Shown one piece after another: positions 18,763 to 27,005 of a stretch of 64,000 nt of DNA (position 1 is the first letter of the stretch; each line of letters begins with the position of its first letter). The notes under the pieces were generated by a model, which saw nothing but the letters and a program-made list of their open reading frames with translations, was not told where the DNA came from and did not search any database. The stretch comes from Bacteroidetes bacterium HGW-Bacteroidetes-7 (GTDB taxonomy: Bacteria > Bacteroidota > Bacteroidia > Bacteroidales > UBA932). Location: the NCBI GenBank assembly GCA_002842465.1, contig PHDA01000005.1, forward strand, positions 1 through 64,000, given 5' to 3'. A program made the translations under genes and the position numbers.

Positions 18763-19665
18763 ATGAAACTAAAACTTATACTCCCTATGGTTATTCTTTT
18801 AACCGCATCTTGCAAAGGAGACAACGGAGATGTAGTGGCTTCAGGAAGATTTGAGGCAGATGAAACTGTAATATCTTCGGAGCTTTCCGGAAAGATTGTT
18901 GAAATGTGGGCAGAGGAGGGCACAAGAGTTACAGCCGGAGATAGCCTGGCGCTAACCGACACAATGCAGCTCTATCTCCAGAAACAGAGACTCATTACTA
19001 CAATAGAATCACTTAATGCAAGAAGAGTTGATGTGTCAAAACAGATATCTGCATTAAATCAGCAGATATCTCACCTGACATCTGAAAGGGAGAGGGCACA
19101 GCGATTGTTAATGTCAAATGCAGGGAATGCAAAAACTGTTGATGATCTGGACTCACAAATATTAACCTTGAAAAAGCAGAGAGATGCCCAAATATCTACA
19201 TTGGATAAGGGTAATTTAGCGGCTGACAGAGAGATAGAATCCCTTAAAATACAGATAGCCCAGACTGATGATATGTTGTCAAAGAGCCTTGTAAAAGCAC
19301 CATCAGACGGTAATATTCTGGTAAAATACGCATCAAAGGGAGAGATTTCAATGCCTGGAAAACCACTATTTAAAATGGCCGATATGGAGAGTATGACCCT
19401 TAGGGCATACATCAGCGCAAAACAACTCACTTTTATCAAAATAGGAGACACATTAGAAATTGTCACAGGATTTGACAGCCAAACCATAAAAAGCTATGAG
19501 GGAGTTGTAGTGTGGGTATCTGGTGAGGCAGAGTTTACTCCAAAAAATATCCAGACAAAAGAGGAGAGATCGAATCTTGTTTATGCTGTTAAAATTGCTG
19601 TAAAGAACGACGGCTATATAAAAATCGGAATGTACGGTGATGTGAAACTAAAAGGGGGAAATTAA
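18763..19665 (+). CDS. HlyD/YbhG-like periplasmic adaptor lipoprotein
   Basis: A 300-residue membrane-fusion protein with a lipobox (LLTASC, cysteine about residue 19). The first half of a lipoyl/barrel-sandwich domain is seen in SGRFEADETVISSELSGKI. A long alpha-helical hairpin (about 70-175) comes next, then the second lipoyl half (LVKAPSDGNILVKYASKGE) and a beta-barrel domain. It bridges the ABC permeases and the TolC-like channel. The organisation parallels E. coli ybhG-ybhF-ybhS-ybhR. Confidence 0.87.
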   Translation: MKLKLILPMVILLTASCKGDNGDVVASGRFEADETVISSELSGKIVEMWAEEGTRVTAGDSLALTDTMQLYLQKQRLITTIESLNARRVDVSKQISALNQQISHLTSERERAQRLLMSNAGNAKTVDDLDSQILTLKKQRDAQISTLDKGNLAADREIESLKIQIAQTDDMLSKSLVKAPSDGNILVKYASKGEISMPGKPLFKMADMESMTLRAYISAKQLTFIKIGDTLEIVTGFDSQTIKSYEGVVVWVSGEAEFTPKNIQTKEERSNLVYAVKIAVKNDGYIKIGMYGDVKLKGGN

Positions 19666-19666
19666 A

Positions 19667-20593
19667 GTGTCGGCAGATAAGAAACCGGTTGTAGCTGAGA
19701 ATCTGTCAAAATCATTTGGACAGGTAACTGCCTTGCAAAACATCAGTTTTGAGACAGAAAGAGGAGAGATGTTTGGAGTAATCGGTCCCGACGGAGCCGG
19801 TAAAACAACACTATTCAGAATTCTGACAACTTTACTGGTACAATCTTCCGGAGATGCATTTGTAGATGGTTATGACGTTAAGGGTGATTTTAGAAAAATA
19901 CGAGAAATCATAGGATATATGCCTGGAAAGTTCTCTCTTTATGGCGACCTCTCCGTTGAGGAGAATCTCAATTTTTTTGCATCAATTTTTAAGGTTGACC
20001 CCAAAGAAAACTATCATCTGATAAAGGATATTTTCCATCAACTCGAACCCTTCAGGAATAGAAAAGCAGCGGCTCTTTCAGGCGGTATGAAGCAAAAGCT
20101 CGCCCTAAGTTGTGCGCTTATCCATAAACCATCTGTACTCTTTCTTGACGAACCAACCACCGGTGTTGACCCTGTATCAAGAAGAGAATTTTGGCAGATG
20201 CTAGACCGATTAAAGTCAATGGGAATAACAATTATTGTATCAACGGCCTATATGGACGAGGCCCTTTTATGTGACAGAATTGCCCTAATGAAAAACGGAA
20301 TCCTTCTGGGTGTTGACTCCCCGGCAGGCATGGTCGCATCTTACAAAGAGAGGCTTCTGGCAATCAAAGGGGGCGATATGCACTCTATTCTTAAAGCCCT
20401 CCATGACATTGATATTGTAAAAAGCGCCTACTCTTTTGGCCATGAACACCATGCAGCAATATCGCCCGATTTCACCGGTGACGCAGTAGAAAAGATTATG
20501 CTCGAGCTTACATCAAGAGGGTTTAATGATGCTTTGGTAAAGAATATTAACCCATCTGTAGAGGATTGCTACATGGAGTTGTCGGCCAATTAG
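19667..20593 (+). CDS. ABC exporter ATPase 1 (degenerate Q- and H-loops)
   Basis: A 308-residue ABC ATPase starting at GTG 19667, one base after the adaptor stop. Walker A is GPDGAGKT (40-47), the signature is LSGGM (137-141), and Walker B is VLFLDEPT with the catalytic glutamate at 162. The Q-loop glutamine is replaced (YMPGKFSLY) and the switch histidine is alanine (VSTAYMDEA, A194). Only its signature motif is fully canonical. It most likely pairs with ATPase 2, supplying LSGGM to the other subunit's active site. It is equivalent to one half of the fused YbhF. Confidence 0.87.
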   Translation: MSADKKPVVAENLSKSFGQVTALQNISFETERGEMFGVIGPDGAGKTTLFRILTTLLVQSSGDAFVDGYDVKGDFRKIREIIGYMPGKFSLYGDLSVEENLNFFASIFKVDPKENYHLIKDIFHQLEPFRNRKAAALSGGMKQKLALSCALIHKPSVLFLDEPTTGVDPVSRREFWQMLDRLKSMGITIIVSTAYMDEALLCDRIALMKNGILLGVDSPAGMVASYKERLLAIKGGDMHSILKALHDIDIVKSAYSFGHEHHAAISPDFTGDAVEKIMLELTSRGFNDALVKNINPSVEDCYMELSAN

Positions 20594-20612
20594 AGATAGA
20601 GAAGATAAAAAA

Positions 20613-21350
20613 ATGAAGGAGAAGACTTATGCAATAATAACTGAGAATCTCACTAAGAAGTTTGGAGATTTTACTGCTGTAGATAGCATCTCTTTTGATG
20701 TAAAAAGGGGAGAGATATTTGGTTTTCTTGGAGCAAACGGAGCCGGTAAAACAACCGCTATGAAGATGTTGTGCGGACTTTTAAAGCCAACATCAGGCAT
20801 GGGCATGGTTGCAGGTTACGACATTTCAAAAAACAGCGAAATGGTCAAAAAGAATATCGGATATATGAGCCAGCGGTTCTCTCTCTATCAGGATCTTAAA
20901 GTTTGGGAGAACTTTCGTCTTTTTGGGGGGATATACGGCTTAAAGGATGGTGAGATTGCCTCCAGAACTGATGAGATGCTCAAAAGTCTTGGTTTTTTTG
21001 ACGAGAGAGATACCCTGGTTCAATCGCTTCCCGCAGGATGGAAGCAGAAGCTGGCCTTTTCGGTGGCAATCCTGCACAAACCCTCAATTGTCTTTCTTGA
21101 TGAGCCCACAGGGGGAGTTGACCCAGCCGCCAGAAGACAGTTCTGGGAGCTTATCTATGCTGCAGCCGAAAGTGGAATAACAGTTTTTGTGACCACACAC
21201 TATATGGACGAGGCAGAGTATTGCGACAGAGTATCAATAATGTCAGAGGGAGTAATAGCAGCTCTGGATTCACCCGAAAATCTGAAGTACAAATACGGGT
21301 GTACAACTGTTGAAGAGGTATTTCATAAACTTGCGGGAGGTCAGTTATGA
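20613..21350 (+). CDS. ABC exporter ATPase 2 (degenerate signature motif)
   Basis: A 245-residue ABC ATPase. Walker A is GANGAGKT (40-47), the Q-loop is intact (YMSQRFSLY, Q87), Walker B is IVFLDEPT (catalytic E164), and the H-loop is intact (VTTHYMDEA, H196). The signature is degenerate, LPAGW (139-143) instead of LSGGQ. Its defects mirror those of ATPase 1, so the heterodimer would have one working and one dead ATP site. It overlaps the first permease by 4 bases. Confidence 0.88.
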   Translation: MKEKTYAIITENLTKKFGDFTAVDSISFDVKRGEIFGFLGANGAGKTTAMKMLCGLLKPTSGMGMVAGYDISKNSEMVKKNIGYMSQRFSLYQDLKVWENFRLFGGIYGLKDGEIASRTDEMLKSLGFFDERDTLVQSLPAGWKQKLAFSVAILHKPSIVFLDEPTGGVDPAARRQFWELIYAAAESGITVFVTTHYMDEAEYCDRVSIMSEGVIAALDSPENLKYKYGCTTVEEVFHKLAGGQL

Positions 21351-22474
21351 AACAATTTTGGGTATTTGTAAAAAAGGAGTTTATGCACATTTTTCGTGAC
21401 GGCAGAACCGCCATGATCCTTCTGCTTATGCCAATTGTTCAGATTATTCTCTTTGGTTTTGCATTGTCAAATGAGATAAAAAATGTAAAGTTTGCAGTCA
21501 TTGACCACTCAAATGATGCCATTACAACTTTTGTAACCGAGAGGCTATCGCAAAGTGAATATTTTATCTTCGAAAGAGACATTTCTACAGAAGAGGAGGC
21601 TGATTATCTTATTAAATCATCTCAGGTGTCATTAGTGGTTGTTTATGGAGCTAATTTCAGAGAGAATTTTGTTCGTGAGGGTAAGTCCCAAATATCACTA
21701 ATTGTGGACGGATCTGACCCAAATACCGCCTCAGGAGTGCTAAGATATGCAAGCTCAATTATTGCCTCGTCAAATGAGCAGATTATGACACTTTCCGGGC
21801 TTACTCCACACTCCGGTGCTAAGCCAACTTTCATTGAGCCGGTTGTAGAGCTTCTTTATAATCCGCAGATGAAAAGCGCATACAATTTTGTTCCGGGTGT
21901 AATGGGTCTGATACTTATGCTTATTTGCGCAATGATGACCTCTGTCTCCATTGTAAGAGAGAAAGAGACCGGAACAATGGAGGTACTTCTTGCATCGCCG
22001 GTAAGGCCTGTGATTGTCATATTGGCCAAGACTGTTCCCTATTTTATACTTTCTGTAATTAATCTGGCAACCATATTACTCCTCTCTGTTTTTGTGCTGG
22101 GGGTTCCAATTACCGGAAGCATTTTCTGGCTTGTTCTTGCATCATTTATCTTCATTTTGGTATCACTCTCAACAGGTTTGCTCATCTCCTCTTTCGCAAA
22201 CACCCAGGTAGCTGCTATGTTAATATCGGGACTTGTCTTTATGATGCCTGTGATGCTTCTTTCCGGAATGATTTACCCAGTTTCAAATATGCCTTATCTG
22301 CTTCAGATTGTTGCGCAGTTTATACCTGCAAAGTGGTTTATTGAGGCAGTAAGAAAGCTTATGATTCAGGGATTGCCTGTCACCTCAGTTCTTAAAGAAC
22401 TTTTAGTAATGACATCAATGGCGCTGGCATTTATTGTATTAAGTATAAGGAGTTTTAAACAAAGGTTAGAATAG
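21347..22474 (+). CDS. ABC-2 type permease 1 (YbhS/YbhR-like)
   Basis: A 375-residue inner-membrane protein with an N-terminal helix (about 24-40), a periplasmic domain, then five helices in the C-terminal half. It has the ABC-2 family signature around VREKETGTMEVLLASPVRP, the cytoplasmic coupling segment. It is paired with a second permease 8 bp downstream and with two ATPases, so the transporter is a four-subunit heteromer. The likely substrates are drugs or lipids exported through the TolC-like channel, which is inferred from the family only. Confidence 0.87.
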   Translation: MKQFWVFVKKEFMHIFRDGRTAMILLLMPIVQIILFGFALSNEIKNVKFAVIDHSNDAITTFVTERLSQSEYFIFERDISTEEEADYLIKSSQVSLVVVYGANFRENFVREGKSQISLIVDGSDPNTASGVLRYASSIIASSNEQIMTLSGLTPHSGAKPTFIEPVVELLYNPQMKSAYNFVPGVMGLILMLICAMMTSVSIVREKETGTMEVLLASPVRPVIVILAKTVPYFILSVINLATILLLSVFVLGVPITGSIFWLVLASFIFILVSLSTGLLISSFANTQVAAMLISGLVFMMPVMLLSGMIYPVSNMPYLLQIVAQFIPAKWFIEAVRKLMIQGLPVTSVLKELLVMTSMALAFIVLSIRSFKQRLE

Positions 22475-22482
22475 ATTGAGTC

Positions 22483-23577
22483 ATGTTTAAATATTTAGTA
22501 GAGAAGGAGTTCAAACAGATTATCAGAAACAAATTTCTGCCAAAACTTATAATCGGATATCCGATAGTGATGATGATACTCATGCCCCATGCGGCAAACC
22601 TGGATATTAAAAACATTCGGGTGTCGGTTGTTGATGGTGCAAATTCGTCTCTTTCAAGGGAGCTCTACAGAAAAGTTGAGGCATCGGATTATTTCAGCTC
22701 TGTATATGTGGTTCAATCATATGAAGAGGCCCTTCAAAGTGTAGAGAGGTCAAAATCTGACATCATACTGGAGATTCCCGCCTCTTTTGAAAACGACATT
22801 GTAAATACCGGCAAAGCGTCTGTTTATATTGCATCAAATTCTGTTGACGGATTAAGGGGAAGTGTGGCAGCATCTTACCTTGCTACTGTTGTGTCAGAAT
22901 ATTCCAGACAGGTTACACAAGTTTCCCAGGCTTTACCCGTAGTTGAGATTATCTCCCGAAGCAGGTTCAACCCATCAATGGACTATAAGGTTTTTATGGT
23001 ACCGGCACTTATAGCGATGTTGATTACAATAATCGGAGGTTTTTTGCCTGCTTTGAACATAGTCTCAGAAAAAGAGGCGGGCACAATTGAGCAGATGAAT
23101 GTGACTCCGGTGGGTAAATTTCAGTTCATTGCAGCCAAATTGATACCATACTGGATTATCGGTTTTATTATACTAACCATAACACTCATCCTCTCAAAAC
23201 TCCTATATGGAATTGTGCCGGTGGGCAGCCTTCTGGTATTCTATCTTCTTTCATCCCTCTTTCTGCTTGTGGTTTCGGGATTTGGACTGCTTATTTCCAA
23301 CTACTCATCAACCATGCAGCAAGCAATGTTTGTTATGTTCTTCTTTCTCTTGATTATGATACTTATGAGCGGGTTGTTTACCCCGATTGCCAGTATGCCG
23401 CTGTGGGCCAAAGCAATCTCAGCCATTAATCCCATGAGCTATTTTATCGAGATAATGAGAATGGTCTTTCTTAAGGGAGGGAATCTCTACTATCTTGCAA
23501 AGCCGGTAATTATTCTATGTGGTTTTGCGGTATTATTCAATACATGGGCAGTTGTTAGTTATCACAAAACAACCTGA
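22483..23577 (+). CDS. ABC-2 type permease 2
   Basis: A 364-residue paralogue of the preceding permease with the same topology and the segment VSEKEAGTIEQMNVTPVGK at the coupling position. It is the last gene of the exporter operon. Its final 16 bases overlap the 3' end of the convergent pabA gene. No intrinsic terminator is visible between the two. Confidence 0.86.
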   Translation: MFKYLVEKEFKQIIRNKFLPKLIIGYPIVMMILMPHAANLDIKNIRVSVVDGANSSLSRELYRKVEASDYFSSVYVVQSYEEALQSVERSKSDIILEIPASFENDIVNTGKASVYIASNSVDGLRGSVAASYLATVVSEYSRQVTQVSQALPVVEIISRSRFNPSMDYKVFMVPALIAMLITIIGGFLPALNIVSEKEAGTIEQMNVTPVGKFQFIAAKLIPYWIIGFIILTITLILSKLLYGIVPVGSLLVFYLLSSLFLLVVSGFGLLISNYSSTMQQAMFVMFFFLLIMILMSGLFTPIASMPLWAKAISAINPMSYFIEIMRMVFLKGGNLYYLAKPVIILCGFAVLFNTWAVVSYHKTT

Positions 23578-24155
23578 TTTAACCAGCATTTAATAATTGA
23601 CTCTCCATTTTTAGTAATTACCGATTCGGGATGAAATTGTACTCCAAAAAGCGGAAGATGTTTGTGATAGAGAGACATAATTATTCCATTTTCATTTACA
23701 GACCCTATAGTTAACTCCTTTGGAAAATTCTTAGGACTCACCGCCCATGAATGATAAAGCCCAACTTCAGGGTGTTCATTGCTGAAGCAAAAGCTGCCGG
23801 AGAGCAGAGGGTCACCCTCTTTTGTGATTGTGAGTTTTGAGGTGTGGCCGTGAAGTGGATGGCTGAGATTAATTAGTTCTGCACCAAAGTGTTGCGCTAT
23901 TGCCTGATGGCCAAGACAAATTCCAAGAATTGAGTGACTTCTCTTGCTCTTGTCTATGACTTTGAGCAAATCCCCAGCTTCAGATGGTACCCCCGGCCCC
24001 GGTGAAAGAATAATATGGCTGTACTCCCCAAGTGTTTCAAAGGGGATTTTATCATTGAAACAGATATCCACATCAAGTCCTGTTGCACTCTTTACAAGAT
24101 GCACAACATTATAGACAAATGAGTCATAGTTATCTATAAGCAGAATTCTTGTCAC
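23562..24155 (-). CDS. pabA: Aminodeoxychorismate/anthranilate synthase glutamine amidotransferase subunit
   Basis: A 197-residue class I glutamine amidotransferase. It opens with MTRILLIDNYDSFVYNVV and has the oxyanion-region SPGPGVPSEAG. The nucleophile elbow is GICLGHQAI (C80), and QFHPESV carries the catalytic histidine and glutamate. It supplies ammonia to the chorismate-binding subunit. PabA and TrpG are indistinguishable by motif alone; the divergent neighbour carries the PabB-type lysine and pabC follows, so folate (p-aminobenzoate) synthesis is favoured. It may serve both pathways. Confidence 0.85.
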   Translation of the reverse strand: MTRILLIDNYDSFVYNVVHLVKSATGLDVDICFNDKIPFETLGEYSHIILSPGPGVPSEAGDLLKVIDKSKRSHSILGICLGHQAIAQHFGAELINLSHPLHGHTSKLTITKEGDPLLSGSFCFSNEHPEVGLYHSWAVSPKNFPKELTIGSVNENGIIMSLYHKHLPLFGVQFHPESVITKNGESIIKCWLNQVVL

Positions 24156-24211
24156 TTCATATTAACATTAATGTGGTAAAAGTAGTTATTTGGTCAATAT
24201 TTGCATAAAAA

Positions 24212-25258
24212 ATGTACTTTAGCAATATGATTAAAGCTACTGAGGTAAGGGAGTTGATGAACAGATACGGAGCAGAGAGGGTTCCGTTTCTGTTTGCTGT
24301 TGATTTTGAACTTGAAAAGGGAATCTTTGAGCTTAACCCGCTTGAAAGTAAGAGTGTGCTTTTCAGAGTAGGGGCGGTTGAAAATTACTCAAATTCTCAG
24401 CCTGGCATCGCTAATGACTTTTCTGATAATAAACTTTCTGATAATATTTTTTTTAGGGATAATCAGGAACTCCTAAAAATTAAAACTCCTCCCGACAAAA
24501 CCGAATACAAAAAAGCTTATGATACTGTAATGGCAGGGCTTATGCGGGGAGACACTTATCTCATCAACCTAACCAAGGTAACCGAAATATCAACCCCGCT
24601 CACTTTTGAACAGATAATTGCCAACTCAACCTCGCCATACGCCCTCTGCATTCCCGATAATTTTGTGTGTTTTAGCCCGGAAAGGTTTGTGAGAATTGAA
24701 AAGGGAGTTATCACATCCTGCCCAATGAAGGGGACAATTGATGCAACCATACCCGGTGCTAAAGAGATAATACTCTCTGATTACAAAGAGAGTTGCGAGC
24801 ACAATACCATAACAGACCTCATTAGAAACGACATAGGTGCTGTCTCCAAAAGGGTGTGGGTTGAGAGGTTTCGCTATACCGAAAATATTGCAACCGACAG
24901 AGGTAATATAATTCAGGTCAGCTCAGACATCAGGGGTGAAATCAAAGATGAATTTAAAGAGAGGCTGGGAGATATAATCTTCTCTTTGTTGCCGGCAGGC
25001 TCTGTTTCGGGAGCCCCAAAACCATCGACACTAAGGCTGATTTCAAACGCAGAGGGGAGCGTGAGAGGTTTCTACACCGGAATCTTCGGTTACTTTGACG
25101 GAGAGACTCTCGATTCGGCAGTTCTCATACGGTTTATTGAAAAGGGGCCTAACGGAAAACTCTTCTATCGGAGTGGAGGAGGAATTACAGTGAACAGTAA
25201 TTGGGAGAGTGAATACGAAGAGGTGCTTAAAAAGGTTTATCTGCCTGTAAAGTTGTGA
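24212..25258 (+). CDS. pabB: Aminodeoxychorismate synthase component I
   Basis: A 348-residue chorismate-binding enzyme, shorter than TrpE. Motifs are GDTYLINLT, SPERFV, SCPMKGTID, RNDIG, PAGSVSGAPKPST, FYTGIFGYFDG and RSGGGIT. The lysine in PMKGT is the PabB-type residue (TrpE proteins usually have alanine there), which assigns it to 4-amino-4-deoxychorismate synthesis. An in-frame ATG at 24227 (MIKATEV) is an equally plausible start. It is divergent from pabA across 56 bp and followed by pabC. Confidence 0.88.
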   Translation: MYFSNMIKATEVRELMNRYGAERVPFLFAVDFELEKGIFELNPLESKSVLFRVGAVENYSNSQPGIANDFSDNKLSDNIFFRDNQELLKIKTPPDKTEYKKAYDTVMAGLMRGDTYLINLTKVTEISTPLTFEQIIANSTSPYALCIPDNFVCFSPERFVRIEKGVITSCPMKGTIDATIPGAKEIILSDYKESCEHNTITDLIRNDIGAVSKRVWVERFRYTENIATDRGNIIQVSSDIRGEIKDEFKERLGDIIFSLLPAGSVSGAPKPSTLRLISNAEGSVRGFYTGIFGYFDGETLDSAVLIRFIEKGPNGKLFYRSGGGITVNSNWESEYEEVLKKVYLPVKL

Positions 25259-25362
25259 GTAAACAAACAGAAAAAAAGAGATTTGGAAGCAAGTATAAGC
25301 TTAATAATTTTAGGGAAAGATATAAGAAACAGAGATCTGGAGAATTGGTTAAAAATGTTTAA
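25255..25362 (+). CDS. Possible 35-residue basic small ORF between pabB and pabC
   Basis: A GTG codon overlaps the pabB stop (GTGA), opening a frame of 35 codons that ends at TAA 25360-25362. The product would be strongly basic (about a third lysine or arginine). No domain is recognised and there is no independent evidence of expression. It is listed because the stop-start overlap resembles the coupled junctions elsewhere in the window. Confidence 0.2.
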   Translation: MSKQTEKKRFGSKYKLNNFRERYKKQRSGELVKNV

Positions 25363-25372
25363 AAGGGATTAG

Positions 25373-25993
25373 ATGAATGGAATAACTTTTTTTGAAACAA
25401 TCAGAGTAGATGCTGGGAAGATTTCAAACCTTGATCTGCACGTAAAAAGGTCATCTGCCACAATTCACCACCACTACGGTGTTTTATATGAAATTCCTTT
25501 TGAGCAACTTCTTGATGAGCATTTTCTTAAAGAGCAATCACAAAAAGAGTACTCTCTTCATAATGGCATATTTAAATTTAGGGTAGTCTATTCAAACAGA
25601 GTGTTAAAACACACCCTTACTCCCTATTCTCCTCTGCCTCTAAACACACTTAAAGCAGTTGATTGTAAAGATATTGAGTATGACTACAAATATGAAAACA
25701 GATCCCGTATTGAATCGCTAAGAGCACTAAGAGGAGGCTGTGACGATATCCTGATTATTAAAAATGGTTTTGTTACAGACACATCATACGGGAATGTTCT
25801 TTTCAAACTTAAGAGAGACAATAATTTATACACCCCAACAACATTTTTACTCAATGGAACCAAAAGGCAATTCATGCTCTCGAAAGGGATAATTTTCGAG
25901 AGAGATCTTAGAGTGGAGAACCTTAATGAGTGTGAATCGTTTTATATGATAAACGCAATGGTTGACCCGATAACTGTTACTGTTGAATTATAA
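25373..25993 (+). CDS. pabC: Aminodeoxychorismate lyase (class IV PLP aminotransferase family)
   Basis: A 206-residue protein beginning NGITFFETIRVDAGKISNLD, the class IV opening. It has a candidate PLP lysine in YDYKYENRSRI and the family block DDILIIKNGFVTDTSYGNVLF. It would cleave 4-amino-4-deoxychorismate to p-aminobenzoate and pyruvate. It is short for the family (often about 260-280 residues), but the catalytic half is intact. Its position after pabB supports the assignment over a branched-chain aminotransferase. Confidence 0.8.
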   Translation: MNGITFFETIRVDAGKISNLDLHVKRSSATIHHHYGVLYEIPFEQLLDEHFLKEQSQKEYSLHNGIFKFRVVYSNRVLKHTLTPYSPLPLNTLKAVDCKDIEYDYKYENRSRIESLRALRGGCDDILIIKNGFVTDTSYGNVLFKLKRDNNLYTPTTFLLNGTKRQFMLSKGIIFERDLRVENLNECESFYMINAMVDPITVTVEL

Positions 25994-26014
25994 ATCTTAA
26001 AAAGACTAAATAGT

Positions 26015-26518
26015 ATGAAGAAAATTTTATTAAGCGCAATTTTAATGCTTATGCTTACAGGCCTAAGAGCACAGACAGATGAGGCAAGTAATGTTAAAAC
26101 CGGTGATATTGTTCCGGAATTTAAGGTTAAGATGTTTGATGGAAAAGAGATTAACATGAAAGACCTCAGAGGCAAGGTGGTTTTGATTAATTTTTGGGCA
26201 GTGTGGTGTCCATATTGCGTTCAGGAGCTGGCGGTTGTGCAAAAGGAGATAATTGACAAATTCAAGGGTAAAGATTTTGTTTTTCTGCCAATTTCAAGGG
26301 AGGATACATACGAGAAAATTGATGCCTTTAGAAAGGAGAAGGGGCATACTTTTCCTATGGGCATGGACCCCGACAGGAGCATCTACAACCTCTTTGCAAA
26401 AACATCAATACCAAGAAATTATGTTATTGATAAAAATGGCAAAATTGTTTATATGGATAAAGGTTATAATGCCGAAATGTTAAAAGAGCTTGTAAAGAGT
26501 ATCGAAAAACTATTCTGA
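26015..26518 (+). CDS. Exported TlpA/ResA-like thiol-disulfide oxidoreductase
   Basis: A 167-residue thioredoxin-fold protein. A signal peptide (about 1-19, ending GLRAQ) sends it to the periplasm. The active site is WCPYC (C65 and C68), following VVLINFWAV. The cis-proline region is TSIPRNYVIDKNGKI. Family members reduce or maintain thiols of periplasmic proteins such as cytochrome c apoproteins. It is 21 bp after pabC but functionally unrelated to folate, so operon membership is uncertain. Confidence 0.87.
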   Translation: MKKILLSAILMLMLTGLRAQTDEASNVKTGDIVPEFKVKMFDGKEINMKDLRGKVVLINFWAVWCPYCVQELAVVQKEIIDKFKGKDFVFLPISREDTYEKIDAFRKEKGHTFPMGMDPDRSIYNLFAKTSIPRNYVIDKNGKIVYMDKGYNAEMLKELVKSIEKLF

Positions 26519-26650
26519 TTGATATAATCGGGGTATTATAAGCTGAAGCTAAAAAGATGTCCTGATGTTTAATATTGTAAAATATACAGTTTTGAAATCA
26601 ATATTCTGAGAATAATAGTTAAGTTTGTGAAACTACTTAAATTTAATACG

Positions 26651-27001
26651 ATGGATGAGTTGGCTAACAACAATACCCCGTTACCGGACATCTCATATTT
26701 GAAGGAGATGGTAGGGGATGATAAGGAGACCATTAAAGAAATTATATTACTGTTTATTGAGCGGGCGCCTCTGAGAACGAAGGCGTTAAGAGAGAGTGCC
26801 AACGCAGGAGACCATGATAAACTAAAAGCAGTTTCATACTCCCTGATAACAGACCTAACCACAGTTGGTATTCTCTCTGTCGTGAATGACCTTAAGAGAA
26901 TCAACACTTCAAGCAGAGATATGGAAAATTTAAAAGAAATCGTCGATAGGATAATTACAGTAATAAACGAAGGAGTGCAAGGTCTTAAAAAACTGATTTA
27001 A
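26651..27001 (+). CDS. Hpt-like protein lacking the phospho-acceptor histidine
   Basis: I chose ATG 26651 (MDELANNNTP), giving 116 residues; an in-frame GTG at 26627 is possible. The fold pattern is that of a four-helix Hpt domain: PLPDISYLKEMVGDDKET, then IILLFIERAPLRTKAL, a second helix DHDKLKAVSYSLITDL, and a C-terminal helix. At the position of the conserved AHxLKG the sequence is SYSLIT, so the histidine is tyrosine (Y63) and the following lysine is lost. It cannot act as a normal phosphorelay intermediate. It ends 4 bp before the sigma-54 regulator, which suggests a role as binding partner or decoy. Confidence 0.72.
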   Translation: MDELANNNTPLPDISYLKEMVGDDKETIKEIILLFIERAPLRTKALRESANAGDHDKLKAVSYSLITDLTTVGILSVVNDLKRINTSSRDMENLKEIVDRIITVINEGVQGLKKLI

Positions 27002-27005
27002 ATCT

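Noticed and set aside
24189-24222. Promoter-like TTTG / TACTTTAG pair over the pabB start
   Set aside because: Spacing is 22 bases, the -7 box has one mismatch and it would overlap the chosen start codon; too weak to list, though it slightly favours the start at 24227.
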